NCBI GenBank assembly: GCA_030601545.1
Contig: JAUVTM010000122.1
Span: 1-6,686 of the forward strand
Direction: 5' to 3'
DNA from: Syntrophobacterales bacterium
Lineage (GTDB): Bacteria; Desulfobacterota; Syntrophobacteria; BM002
Length of the DNA stretch: 6,686 nucleotides
Shown here: one piece after another, positions 1 through 6,081 of the stretch
Position numbering within the stretch: position 1 is the first letter of the stretch
How the letters are laid out: each line of letters starts with the position of its first letter
Notes under the pieces: generated by a model
Databases searched by the model: none
Told to the model about the DNA's origin: nothing
What the model saw: only the letters and a program-made list of their open reading frames with translations
Program-made: the position numbers and the translations under genes

Positions 1-1
1 A

Positions 2-1093
2 GCAGGGGGCAGACCCACCGAGCAGCTCTCATATGAAGTCCACGGGATTCAATCCTACACCTACTCCTCAGCCGGAGATGGGACGGCGGAATCACCTATT
101 TTTGGGACGAGTGGAGCGGACAGGCGATATAGAGCTTTGGACGCCACCTGGGATTGGCACGAGGATGATAACAGTGTAGCCAGTTTGTGGCTTGACCGAT
201 TCAACACCAAGAGCTCTTTATCCTGGGCTGACATCACCTTCGGGCGCCAAGCCATAACCTTTGGTAAAGCCTACTTTTGGAATCCGCTCGATATATTCTT
301 ACCTTTCGACCCCAGACAGTTTGACCGTGATTACAAAGCTGGAGTTGATGCATTGCGAGTTGACATTCCATTAGGTTCTTTCACCGGCATTAATCTCGTT
401 ACCGTTGCCGGCCGGGAACTAGACTCCTCTGGAAAGTTCATTGATGATGGAAATTTGAATGCATCCTGGTACGGTTCAGCCTTGCTTGGCAGGGTGTTTA
501 CTACCTTGAAGGGCTGGGACTTGGCCCTCCAGGGTGGCAAAATCTACGGTGGCTACCAACTCGGCACCGGTTTGGTGGGTGAAATCGGGCCCATTGAAGC
601 CCGGGCCGAGGCTTCCTACTTCTGGGCTCAGGATAGCGAACCCCTTCCTGCCCCACTGCAAGGAGATCTGGTGAAAGACGCCTTTACGGCTGTGATAGGT
701 TTTGGCCATCGTTTTGACAACACGCTTACCGTGGAACTCGAGTACTTCTACAACGGTGCCAGTGAGTCCGATGACCTGGACGAGTCTTTTGTTAGATTCA
801 GGACCGGCTCCAGTCTCCAAATGAGCCAGCACCTAAGCGGTCTTCTTATCAGCTATGAGTTTCTACCCATCATTACCGGGCAACTGATTGCGCTCTACTC
901 ATGGGAAGATCCTTCCGGCCAGATTCAACCCATATTGACCTGGTCGCCATCGGACAACACCGAAGTCCTCGTTGGAGCCAGCATCAATTTTGGTGACCGC
1001 CCTGAACGCAGTTCCACCGGACAGCCGCAGCTCCAGAGTGAATTCGGCACCTTCCCTGACTTCTACTTCATGGAGTTCAAACTGTATTTCTAG
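2..1093 (+). CDS. Outer-membrane beta-barrel (porin-like) protein, 5'-truncated by window edge
   Basis: The reading frame is open from the left edge (first full codon at 2) to the TAG at 1091-1093, so 363 C-terminal residues are visible and the true start lies outside. A TTG at 137 is an in-frame start only on paper, because sensible barrel-like sequence continues upstream of it. The protein alternates short aromatic/hydrophobic strands with polar, Asp/Gly-rich loops and ends in FKLYF; a C-terminal Phe with alternating aromatics is the usual outer-membrane barrel assembly signal. Visible motifs, numbering from the first full codon, are GRQ at about 81-83, NPLD at 94-97 and the stretch FDPRQFDRDYKAG around 102-114. 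I recall similar segments in uncharacterised deltaproteobacterial outer-membrane proteins. There are no obvious plug or TonB-box features in the visible part. The substrate is unknown; it could be a general porin or a specific uptake or export channel. It converges on the por operon and shares the intervening terminator region. Confidence 0.75.
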   Translation, partial: AGGRPTEQLSYEVHGIQSYTYSSAGDGTAESPIFGTSGADRRYRALDATWDWHEDDNSVASLWLDRFNTKSSLSWADITFGRQAITFGKAYFWNPLDIFLPFDPRQFDRDYKAGVDALRVDIPLGSFTGINLVTVAGRELDSSGKFIDDGNLNASWYGSALLGRVFTTLKGWDLALQGGKIYGGYQLGTGLVGEIGPIEARAEASYFWAQDSEPLPAPLQGDLVKDAFTAVIGFGHRFDNTLTVELEYFYNGASESDDLDESFVRFRTGSSLQMSQHLSGLLISYEFLPIITGQLIALYSWEDPSGQIQPILTWSPSDNTEVLVGASINFGDRPERSSTGQPQLQSEFGTFPDFYFMEFKLYF

Positions 1094-1106
1094 GAAAAAC
1101 CCGCAG

Positions 1107-1131
1107 AGCGCATAGCGCCAAGCGCATAGCG
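1107..1131. repeat. Tandem pair of AGCGCATAGCG
   Basis: AGCGCATAGCG occurs at 1107-1117 and again, identical, at 1121-1131, giving a 14-base period directly after the porin stop codon. Short low-complexity AGCGCATAGCG-like tracts are, from memory, common in intergenic DNA of deltaproteobacteria. No function can be assigned. Confidence 0.7.
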
Positions 1132-1211
1132 AAAAATACTTTCTTTGATCGCTGTGCAGCATGCAATTAGGTCCCCCTCCCCTGGGACAATGCTTCTCAA
1201 TCCGGCGCACC

Positions 1212-1334
1212 CGTCATTCCGGACGAGCCCGCCTACGGCGGGCGAGATCCGGAATCCAGTAAAATTCCATTCTATTCGACTTCTATCGGGATCCCGGCTC
1301 GCGTCCACTGCAGGCGGACTTGGCCGGGATGACG
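1212..1334. repeat. Two-hairpin intergenic repeat with imperfect terminal inverted repeats (MITE/REP-like)
   Basis: The ends CGTCATTCCGG (1212-1222) and CCGGGATGACG (1324-1334) are inverted repeats with one mismatch. Inside are two separate hairpins. The left one pairs ATTCCGGA (1216-1223) with TCCGGAAT (1248-1255) and has an inner stem GCCCGCC (1227-1233)/GGCGGGC (1237-1243) with loop TAC. The right one pairs ATCCCGGC (1291-1298) with GCCGGGAT (1323-1330), with a short inner stem GTCC (1303-1306)/GGAC (1316-1319). A roughly 35-base AT-richer segment joins them. The GTCATTCC...GGAATCCAG wording matches a widespread class of dispersed bacterial intergenic repeats. I see no transposase and no clear target duplication. 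Copy number elsewhere cannot be judged from one window. Confidence 0.75.
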
Positions 1335-1378
1335 AAATGCAAGAGAGTCTCTAGCGGCCCGTGGCGAGCCCGAAAAGA

Positions 1379-1410
1379 CAAAAGGCCATCCAATAATGGA
1401 TGGCCTTTTG
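1379..1410 (-). terminator. Rho-independent terminator of the por operon, probably bidirectional
   Basis: A perfect 13-base-pair stem (1379-1391 with 1398-1410, core AAAAGGCCATCC/GGATGGCCTTTT) encloses the loop AATAAT. On the - strand the stem ends in TTTTG and is followed by TCTTTTCG, a reasonable U-rich tail, 63 bases past the last operon stop codon. On the + strand the stem also ends in TTTTG, so it may stop readthrough from the porin gene as well. Confidence 0.85.
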
Positions 1411-1439
1411 ATTCTACCCTATGCTCTTTGCCCTACCTG

Positions 1440-1458
1440 TCCTGAGCCCGTCGAAGGA
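1440..1458. repeat. REP-like short dispersed repeat
   Basis: The 19-mer TCCTGAGCCCGTCGAAGGA (reverse complement TCCTTCGACGGGCTCAGGA) is a wording I recognise as a very common intergenic repeat in diverse bacteria. Only the outer TCCT/AGGA bases pair well. It lies between the last operon gene and the terminator, so it would be transcribed in the 3' untranslated region. The flanking 9-base direct repeats CTATGCTCT (1419-1427, 1463-1471) may belong to the same repeat environment. Confidence 0.55.
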
Positions 1459-1472
1459 TGCTCTATGCTCTC

Positions 1473-3125
1473 TCACTTCTCCAGCGTCATCTGGATGTAA
1501 TGGCAGGGACACTCCTTGGCACAGAGACCGCAGCCCTTGCAGAAATCCAAGTCAAATTCGTACAACCCTGTTTTCTCTGAAATCTTAACGGCATTATCCG
1601 GACAGTACATAAAACAATTGCCGCAGTTATAGCAGAGTCCACAGCTGAAACATCTTTCAGCCTCATCGATAATCGCCTCAGGATCGAGAGCAGGATAGAG
1701 CTCCTTAAAATGCTTCAGACGCATGTGGATCGGCAAGGCTTCTTTCTCGAACCGTCTCGTCTTTTGGTAATAGTAGGTGTTCAAGTCTTTGGAGTATATC
1801 ACTGGTGGGCTTGCCAGACGGCTTTCCACACTGCCGTCAATGTAGTCTTCGACGGCGGAAGCAGCTCGAGTGCCCTGTCCTATAGCAGCAGATACGGTTT
1901 CCAAGCCCAGAACGGCGTCGCCACCCGCAAAGACTCCATCGATGCTGGTCATCAGATTCTCATTGGCGGAAATCCATTTATTGTCTATCTTGTGAACTTC
2001 TATGCCATCATACTCCACCGCCTGACCGGTCGCCAGAATTACCGTATCAGCAGGAATAACTGATTCTGACCCGGCAATGGGAACCGGCCTGGCCCGACCA
2101 CTGGCATCAGGTTCTTTCAGCTCCATTTGCACGCACATAATACCCACCACCCGGTCGTCGTCTTGAATGATTTTCACCGGATTGGTGTGATAACGGAACA
2201 TGATGCGCTCTTCCATGGCTTCATCGATCTCAGCCGTTATGGCAGGCATCTCCACTCTGGTGCGACGGTAAACCACACTCACGTTCGCCCCCAGCCTTTT
2301 TGCCACCCGGGCGGAATCCATGGCCGTGTTGCCGCCACCGATAACTACTACGTCTTTGCCAAGATCCACATACTTACCGCTGTTGACCTCTCTTAAAAAC
2401 TCCACACCGGTAAAGACGTTCCGTGCATCTTGACCAGGAACGTCTATGGATAATCCCCTTTGGGCACCAATCCCCATGAAAACCGCATCATAGTGTTGAA
2501 CCAACTGATCCATTGGGATATTGACACCGACCTTGATATTGCACTCCAGCTCAATGCCGAGCTTCATTATGTTTTCGAGCTCTTGTCTCAAAATATAATT
2601 TGGCAGTCGATATGACGGGATACCGTAGCGCATCATGCCGCCTGGCTCACCATATGCTTCGAAAATCTTTACTTGAAACCCTCTCTTGGCCAGGTGAAAG
2701 GCGCAGGATAGTCCCGCCGGCCCGGAACCAACCACCGCCACCTTCTCTTTTCTAGCGGCAATGAGCTTTTTGTGCTCCAGGTTCTCCTCTAGGCCGTAGT
2801 CACCAACAGCGCGCTCTGCGCTGTTGATGGCCACAGGTGAGTCAAAGTCGCGACGATTACACCCATCTTCACAGGGATGCGGACAGACTCTACCGCAGGT
2901 TGCCGGCAGGGGGTTGGTACGGGTCAATACATGCCAGGCTTCTTCATAATCCTTTTTCTCCGCCAGAGTCCTGAGAAAACCACGGATATCATTTCCTGCA
3001 GGGCAGCCGTGGTTACAGGGCGGGGTTTGCATGATATTGACCGGCATCAGAGTCCGCCAAGAGCCGGTCTCATAAGGAACAACTTTGCGTAAATCCAGAG
3101 CTAATCCTAAAGGTAGTTTATCCAT
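1473..3125 (-). CDS. GltD-type NAD(P)H:acceptor flavoprotein fused to a C-terminal 2[4Fe-4S] ferredoxin domain (probable POR electron-transfer/delta subunit)
   Basis: 550 residues; the ATG overlaps the beta-subunit stop codon (TAATG), with AGAGG 11 bases upstream. Residues 37-89 carry the GltD N-terminal cysteine set (CNHGCP at 37-42, then C77, C81, C85, C89), which in this family binds [4Fe-4S] clusters. GSGPAG (133-138) is the FAD Rossmann motif. GGGNTA (263-268) with YRRTRVEMPA (286-295) is the NAD(P)H-binding part, and ATGQ (365-368) plus GGDA (401-404) complete the FAD fold. Residues about 490-550 are a ferredoxin domain: CxxCxxCxxxCP at 498-509 and again at 529-540, with extra C492, C495 and C541. 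The glutamate synthase large subunit is absent, so a role in glutamate synthesis is unlikely. As the last gene of a POR operon lacking a separate delta gene, it most likely passes electrons between POR clusters and NAD(P). The cofactor (NADH or NADPH) is not proven; the paired arginines favour NADPH. Confidence 0.88.
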   Translation of the reverse strand: MDKLPLGLALDLRKVVPYETGSWRTLMPVNIMQTPPCNHGCPAGNDIRGFLRTLAEKKDYEEAWHVLTRTNPLPATCGRVCPHPCEDGCNRRDFDSPVAINSAERAVGDYGLEENLEHKKLIAARKEKVAVVGSGPAGLSCAFHLAKRGFQVKIFEAYGEPGGMMRYGIPSYRLPNYILRQELENIMKLGIELECNIKVGVNIPMDQLVQHYDAVFMGIGAQRGLSIDVPGQDARNVFTGVEFLREVNSGKYVDLGKDVVVIGGGNTAMDSARVAKRLGANVSVVYRRTRVEMPAITAEIDEAMEERIMFRYHTNPVKIIQDDDRVVGIMCVQMELKEPDASGRARPVPIAGSESVIPADTVILATGQAVEYDGIEVHKIDNKWISANENLMTSIDGVFAGGDAVLGLETVSAAIGQGTRAASAVEDYIDGSVESRLASPPVIYSKDLNTYYYQKTRRFEKEALPIHMRLKHFKELYPALDPEAIIDEAERCFSCGLCYNCGNCFMYCPDNAVKISEKTGLYEFDLDFCKGCGLCAKECPCHYIQMTLEK

Positions 3126-4015
3126 TACAGATTAAACCTCTCTATGTTCTGGTTGGCTATTTCTTGGATTGCGTCCACTTCTTCGCTCGGCACACCTCTC
3201 TTGAAGAGATGCTTGAACCTTCCTTGCGGTTTCAAATATTCTGCCACCGGCACTTTTACCGGGATCTTCCTGACATTGGTCACCTTGCCGTCAATGATTT
3301 CATATATGGGGAAAAGCCCGGTGTCTTTGGCCAACCGACATATCTCCACGGTAAGATCCCCGGGATGCCCCCAACCCAACGGACAGGGCGCCAGAATGTG
3401 GATGTATTTGGGACCCTCAATGGTGAGCGCCTTCCTGATCTTGAGTTGGAGATCCCTGAAATCATCCACTGTGGCAGTAGCCACGTACGGGATGCCATGG
3501 TCCGCCGCAAGCATCGGCATGTTTTTCTTGCGGGTTGTATTACCCGTGGGTGTTGTGGAGGTCCGGGCACCGTAGGGAGTAAAGCTCGAGCGCTGCACTC
3601 CGGTATTCATGTAGGCTTCGTTGTCGTAGCAGACGTAGAGAACGTTATGGCCACGTTCAAACATGCCGCTAATACTCTGAAAACCTATGTCTGCAGTACT
3701 GCCGTCTCCTCCCTGGGCGATGATGTTGACCGGCCCCTTTTTGAGCGCTTTATAGGCAGCGTCCACACCGGAGGCAACAGCCGCCGCATTTTCAAAAAGG
3801 CTGTGTAAAAAGGGAATACGCCAGGAAGGATCAGGGTAGGGGGCGCTAAACACTTCCAGGCAGCCGGTGGCCACACAGGCGATGGTGTTCTCACCCGCGG
3901 CATCCGCCACGAGTCGGGCGGCCAGCGCTTGACCGCATCCGCCACAAGCCCTGTGCCCACTGGCAAACAAATCCTTTTTGTCAACGCCTTCGAGGTACTT
4001 GGATTGTTCTCTCAT
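3125..4015 (-). CDS. porB: Pyruvate:ferredoxin oxidoreductase, beta subunit (TPP-binding)
   Basis: 296 residues, normal for the family. This subunit holds thiamine diphosphate and the cluster next to it. TPP/Mg2+ binding is visible as GDG at 103-105 (within GGDGSTADIGF), followed by DNEAYMNTG at 131-139 with N132 in the expected position. The four cysteines expected to hold the proximal [4Fe-4S] cluster are C24 and C27 (RACGGCGQ), C52 (ATGCLEV) and C211 (APCPLGWG). The wording around YDNEAYMNTGVQRSS and TPYGARTSTTP is typical of pyruvate-type enzymes, rather than the 2-oxoglutarate or indolepyruvate types, though substrate range cannot be fixed from sequence. The ATG lies two bases after the alpha stop (TAACCATG) with only a weak, distant purine run, so translation is probably coupled to alpha. 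The stop codon shares one base with the next gene's start. Confidence 0.93.
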   Translation of the reverse strand: MREQSKYLEGVDKKDLFASGHRACGGCGQALAARLVADAAGENTIACVATGCLEVFSAPYPDPSWRIPFLHSLFENAAAVASGVDAAYKALKKGPVNIIAQGGDGSTADIGFQSISGMFERGHNVLYVCYDNEAYMNTGVQRSSFTPYGARTSTTPTGNTTRKKNMPMLAADHGIPYVATATVDDFRDLQLKIRKALTIEGPKYIHILAPCPLGWGHPGDLTVEICRLAKDTGLFPIYEIIDGKVTNVRKIPVKVPVAEYLKPQGRFKHLFKRGVPSEEVDAIQEIANQNIERFNL

Positions 4016-4017
4016 GG

Positions 4018-5193
4018 TTACATATCTCTCTCTGCTATGAGTTCTGTCTTCAAGCCCAAAAACTCAAATTCCACGGGCTCCTTCTCTACCTTTTCCACCA
4101 TATACCGCAAGTCATCAATGGAGATATTGCGACCGCCCAAGCCGGCAACAAAACTGCTGATGTCGCGATCCTTTTTCTCCGCCCGTGGAAAAGACCAGCG
4201 AACATCGCTCGCCAGGATACCGCCTCTTCCCAAGGAAATGCACTTCTCCAGTACAACGATGTTCATTTTATCCTTCAAGGCCCGGTAAACCTCTTTTCGC
4301 GGAAAGGGGCGGTAGGAGCATATTTGCAGAAGCCCAACCTTCTTGCCCTCTTCCTCGAGCTGGTCAATGAGATCTTTTATAGTGCCCACCACGGAACCCA
4401 TGGAAACGACTACCACGTCGGCCTCTTCCAGTTTGTAGGTCTTGATGAAGCCGCCGCTCTCTCTGCCAAAAGCCTTGGCAAATTCAGAGCTTACTTCTTT
4501 TATGGTTTCCTCGGATTTTTCCAGAGCACGGTGCAAGATGTACCGGGTCTCCATATAGAAGCGAGGGTCGGCAAACAAGCCGATACCTCTCGGCCACCTG
4601 GGGTCGACGATGTGCCTGGGCTTAAAAGTAGGCAAGAAGTCATCCACCTCTTTTTGTTCGGGAAGGTCTACCGGTTCATAGGCATGGGTAAGAATAAAGC
4701 CATCCATGCAAACCATCACCGGCAGAAAGGTCTGTTCCGCAATCTTGAAGGCCTGGATGTGCAAGTCCGAAGCCTCCTGGTTGTCCTCGGCATAGAGCTG
4801 AATCCAACCCGCGTCCCGAACCGCCATTGAATCCTGCTGGTCATTCCATATGCTGAGCGGCGCGGATATGGCGCGATTGGCGCACGTCAGAACAATTGGC
4901 AAGCGCATCCCGGCAATGCAGTAGATGACTTCGCTCATCAGCAACACTCCCTGAGATGAGGTTGCCGTGTAGGCGCGGGCGCCGGCAGCACTGGCCCCCA
5001 AAACCACTGAGGCTGCAGAAAACTCGCTTTCCACATTCACAAATTCCGCATCCAGTTGCCCTGCACCAACTATGTCCGCCAGCCCCTCCACAATGTGAGT
5101 TTGCGGAGTAATGGGATAGGCGGAAATGACATTGGGCCGGCATTGGGCTACTACATGTGCAACCGCATAGGATCCTTCAATTTGTTTAAGCAT
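4018..5193 (-). CDS. porA: Pyruvate:ferredoxin oxidoreductase, alpha subunit
   Basis: 391 residues, usual length for a stand-alone alpha subunit carrying the pyrimidine-binding domain and the following transketolase C-terminal-like domain. YPITPQT at 26-32 matches the conserved substrate/TPP-side motif of 2-oxoacid:ferredoxin oxidoreductases. NVESE (53-57) contains the glutamate expected to activate the TPP aminopyrimidine. ANRAISAPLSIWNDQQD (105-121) and GWIQLYAEDNQEA (129-141) are signature stretches of the pyruvate-type subfamily. The C-terminal part has SMGSVVGTIKD (264-274) and GLGGRNI (351-357), also typical. There are no cluster-type cysteine motifs, as expected for alpha. The ATG overlaps the end of the gamma gene by 8 bases, and an AGGAG lies just upstream inside gamma, so coupled translation is likely. 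Other 2-oxoacids (for example 2-oxobutyrate) may also be accepted. Confidence 0.93.
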   Translation of the reverse strand: MLKQIEGSYAVAHVVAQCRPNVISAYPITPQTHIVEGLADIVGAGQLDAEFVNVESEFSAASVVLGASAAGARAYTATSSQGVLLMSEVIYCIAGMRLPIVLTCANRAISAPLSIWNDQQDSMAVRDAGWIQLYAEDNQEASDLHIQAFKIAEQTFLPVMVCMDGFILTHAYEPVDLPEQKEVDDFLPTFKPRHIVDPRWPRGIGLFADPRFYMETRYILHRALEKSEETIKEVSSEFAKAFGRESGGFIKTYKLEEADVVVVSMGSVVGTIKDLIDQLEEEGKKVGLLQICSYRPFPRKEVYRALKDKMNIVVLEKCISLGRGGILASDVRWSFPRAEKKDRDISSFVAGLGGRNISIDDLRYMVEKVEKEPVEFEFLGLKTELIAERDM

Positions 5194-5737
5194 CTCTCCT
5201 CTTCTCCATGATTTCCACGGCCCTCTGGAGGGCAGCTATGTTATTTTCTCCAACCCTGCCGGGAAACTTCTCCATAATGGCCTCCTGGGCCGCCCCCAAA
5301 CTCACCAGACCGGTAATGGAACAGAATGCTCCGATCATGATCGCATTGGGTATGGGCCTGCCTATGATCTCGAGGGCAATTTCAGTGGCAGCAATGGTTT
5401 CCACTCTTGCAGTTGTTTTGAGATTCAGTTCCTCGGGCTTTTGTTCAGCATTAATTACTATTAAGCCATCAGGCTTTATGCCATCCAAAACAGGTACTGC
5501 ACCAATCAAATGATAGTCCTGGACGATTAGACAATCTGGAGTTCGTACCTCCTCCCGGGTCCGAATCTTCTTGTCGTCAATCCTGACAAAAGCCTGGACA
5601 GGTGCGCCTATTCGCTCCGCTCCGAAAGAAGGAAACGCCTGGGCAAATTTGCCGTCTTTGAACGCTGCGATGGAAAGAAGTTCTGCGGCTGCTACATTTC
5701 CCTGTCCACCTCGACCATGAATCCGGATTTCAATCAT
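5186..5737 (-). CDS. porG: Pyruvate:ferredoxin oxidoreductase, gamma subunit
   Basis: 183 residues from the chosen ATG at 5737. An upstream in-frame GTG at 5746 would add three residues (MRD), but it lies inside the Shine-Dalgarno stretch AGAAGGTGAG. From that stretch, AAGG sits 8 bases before the ATG, and family members normally begin MIEIRxHGRGGQG. HGRGGQG (7-13) and FPSFGAERIGAPVQAF (35-50) are the diagnostic gamma motifs, and the rest is the Rossmann-like catalytic-domain III fold. In the holoenzyme this subunit packs against the TPP site and contributes to CoA/2-oxoacid chemistry; it carries no Fe-S motif. It is the first gene of the operon, preceded by the two candidate promoters at 5780-5868. 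The order gamma-alpha-beta, with no delta gene between gamma and alpha, differs from the common gamma-delta-alpha-beta order. Confidence 0.93.
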   Translation of the reverse strand: MIEIRIHGRGGQGNVAAAELLSIAAFKDGKFAQAFPSFGAERIGAPVQAFVRIDDKKIRTREEVRTPDCLIVQDYHLIGAVPVLDGIKPDGLIVINAEQKPEELNLKTTARVETIAATEIALEIIGRPIPNAIMIGAFCSITGLVSLGAAQEAIMEKFPGRVGENNIAALQRAVEIMEKRRDA

Positions 5738-5779
5738 GTCTCTCACCTTCTGATAGATTCGCGCTTTATTGCACGGCGG

Positions 5780-5808
5780 ACTATAACATTTTTACCACTA
5801 CTTTTCGA
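5780..5808 (-). promoter_or_regulatory. Proximal promoter P2 of the por operon (extended -10)
   Basis: On the - strand TCGAAA (5808-5803) is spaced 17 bases from TATAGT (5785-5780), and TG sits one base before the -10 hexamer (TGTTATAGT), an extended -10. The -35 matches 4 of 6 consensus bases and the -10 matches 5 of 6. The start would be near 5773, giving a leader of about 35 bases with the AAGG ribosome site before the ATG at 5737. This is a motif-based prediction. Confidence 0.55.
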
Positions 5809-5822
5809 ATCTTCTTTTCTCC

Positions 5823-5840
5823 TCGTAAAATATTTCACAA
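5823..5840 (-). promoter_or_regulatory. Candidate Rex-type (or CRP/FNR-type) operator at the P1 start site
   Basis: The - strand reads TTGTGAAATATTTTACGA. The left half TTGTGAA equals the known Rex half-site. The right half TTTACGA matches its inverse TTCACAA at 5 of 7 positions, with the 4-base spacer ATAT expected for Rex. The site begins on the last base of the P1 -10 and covers the predicted start, the usual place for repression. A CRP/FNR-family regulator recognising TGTGA-N6-TCACA is the main alternative. Confidence 0.45.
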
Positions 5841-5868
5841 TTATAATCGAAAATTCGATCCGGTTCAA
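5840..5868 (-). promoter_or_regulatory. Distal promoter P1 of the por operon
   Basis: On the - strand TTGAAC (5868-5863) is spaced exactly 17 bases from a perfect TATAAT (5845-5840). The transcription start would be near 5833, inside the Rex-like inverted repeat. A leader of about 95 bases would precede porG. The spacer itself contains the palindrome ATCGAA-AA-TTCGAT. This is the better of the two promoters by hexamer match. Confidence 0.6.
5846..5859. promoter_or_regulatory. Palindrome ATCGAA-AA-TTCGAT in the P1 spacer
   Basis: A perfect 6-base inverted repeat with a 2-base centre lies wholly between the -35 and -10 of P1. A related TTCGAA (5804-5809) overlaps the -35 of P2. Symmetry and placement suggest a repressor operator, but I do not recognise the regulator, and short AT-rich palindromes can arise by chance. 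Confidence 0.3.
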
Positions 5869-6081
5869 TATGAAACTGGTTGCCATATTTTTTTGCCTGC
5901 TACTAAAAAACATCGAGAACCACGTAGCTGGTTTTCTTGGCTGGCACCTTTCTTACTGCAATGACCTCCCAATTTTGCTAATTTACCGGTATTTCACTGA
6001 GATCGTCTCCCGAACGTGGGTATGCAACGTTAGGGTTTATTAAACGTAATTTTCTTCTACTTACAAAGATAGGGAAAAGAG

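Larger units (their letters stand above)
1094..1472. other. Convergent intergenic region, repeat-rich, no gene
   Basis: This 379-base gap between two convergent transcription units holds no credible gene. From left to right it contains a pair of 11-base direct repeats (1107-1131), a 123-base two-hairpin repeat (1212-1334), a strong hairpin terminator (1379-1410), and a REP-like sequence (1440-1458) flanked by two copies of CTATGCTCT (1419-1427 and 1463-1471). Short open frames here run through the repeats and have no recognisable protein character. Confidence 0.8.
5738..6081. other. Divergent AT-rich regulatory region, no gene
   Basis: This 344-base gap separates porG (-) from the secreted porin-like gene (+). 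The porG-proximal 130 bases carry two tandem - strand promoters, a Rex-like inverted repeat and an ATCGAA/TTCGAT palindrome. The middle (about 5911-5936) has a weak imperfect hairpin. Nearer the + strand gene is a short odd palindrome GTTTATTAAAC (6035-6045). I could not find a convincing sigma70 promoter for the + strand gene. Confidence 0.7.

Noticed and set aside
1107..1471. A CRISPR array suggested by several short repeats in the convergent gap.
   Set aside because: The repeats differ from each other, are 9-11 bases long, and there is no regular repeat-spacer pattern or cas gene.
3164..3808. A 214-codon + strand ORF opposite porB.
   Set aside because: It is antisense to a well-supported gene and its translation has no family character; long antisense frames are common opposite GC-rich codon usage.
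5744..5746. GTG as the porG start.
   Set aside because: It overlaps the Shine-Dalgarno sequence that serves the ATG at 5737, and family proteins begin at MIEIR.
5880..5906. TTGCCA with a downstream TACTAA as a + strand promoter for the 6082 gene.
   Set aside because: The spacing is 15 bases, the -10 matches only about half of the consensus, and it lies about 175 bases from the start codon.
5743..5913. A - strand ORF of 56 codons upstream of porG whose TGA falls 5 bases before the porG ATG.
   Set aside because: Both predicted promoters and the operator-like sites lie inside it, there is no ribosome site before its ATG, and its AT-driven composition shows no domain.
5905..5936. A hairpin GAAAACCA/TGGTTCTC followed by GATG and six T on the - strand, resembling a terminator or attenuator.
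   Set aside because: The stem is only 8 pairs with a mismatch, the T-run is offset by four bases, and it lies upstream of P1, so it would not attenuate the predicted transcripts.
5903..5962. A possible 19-residue - strand peptide after GGGAGGT, starting with ATT.
   Set aside because: ATT starts are very rare, no ATG/GTG/TTG is suitably spaced, and it lies upstream of the predicted promoters.
5717..6043. A + strand ORF of 108 codons spanning the divergent gap.
   Set aside because: It starts inside porG on the opposite strand, has no ribosome site, and overlaps the promoter region; it looks like chance reading of AT-rich DNA.
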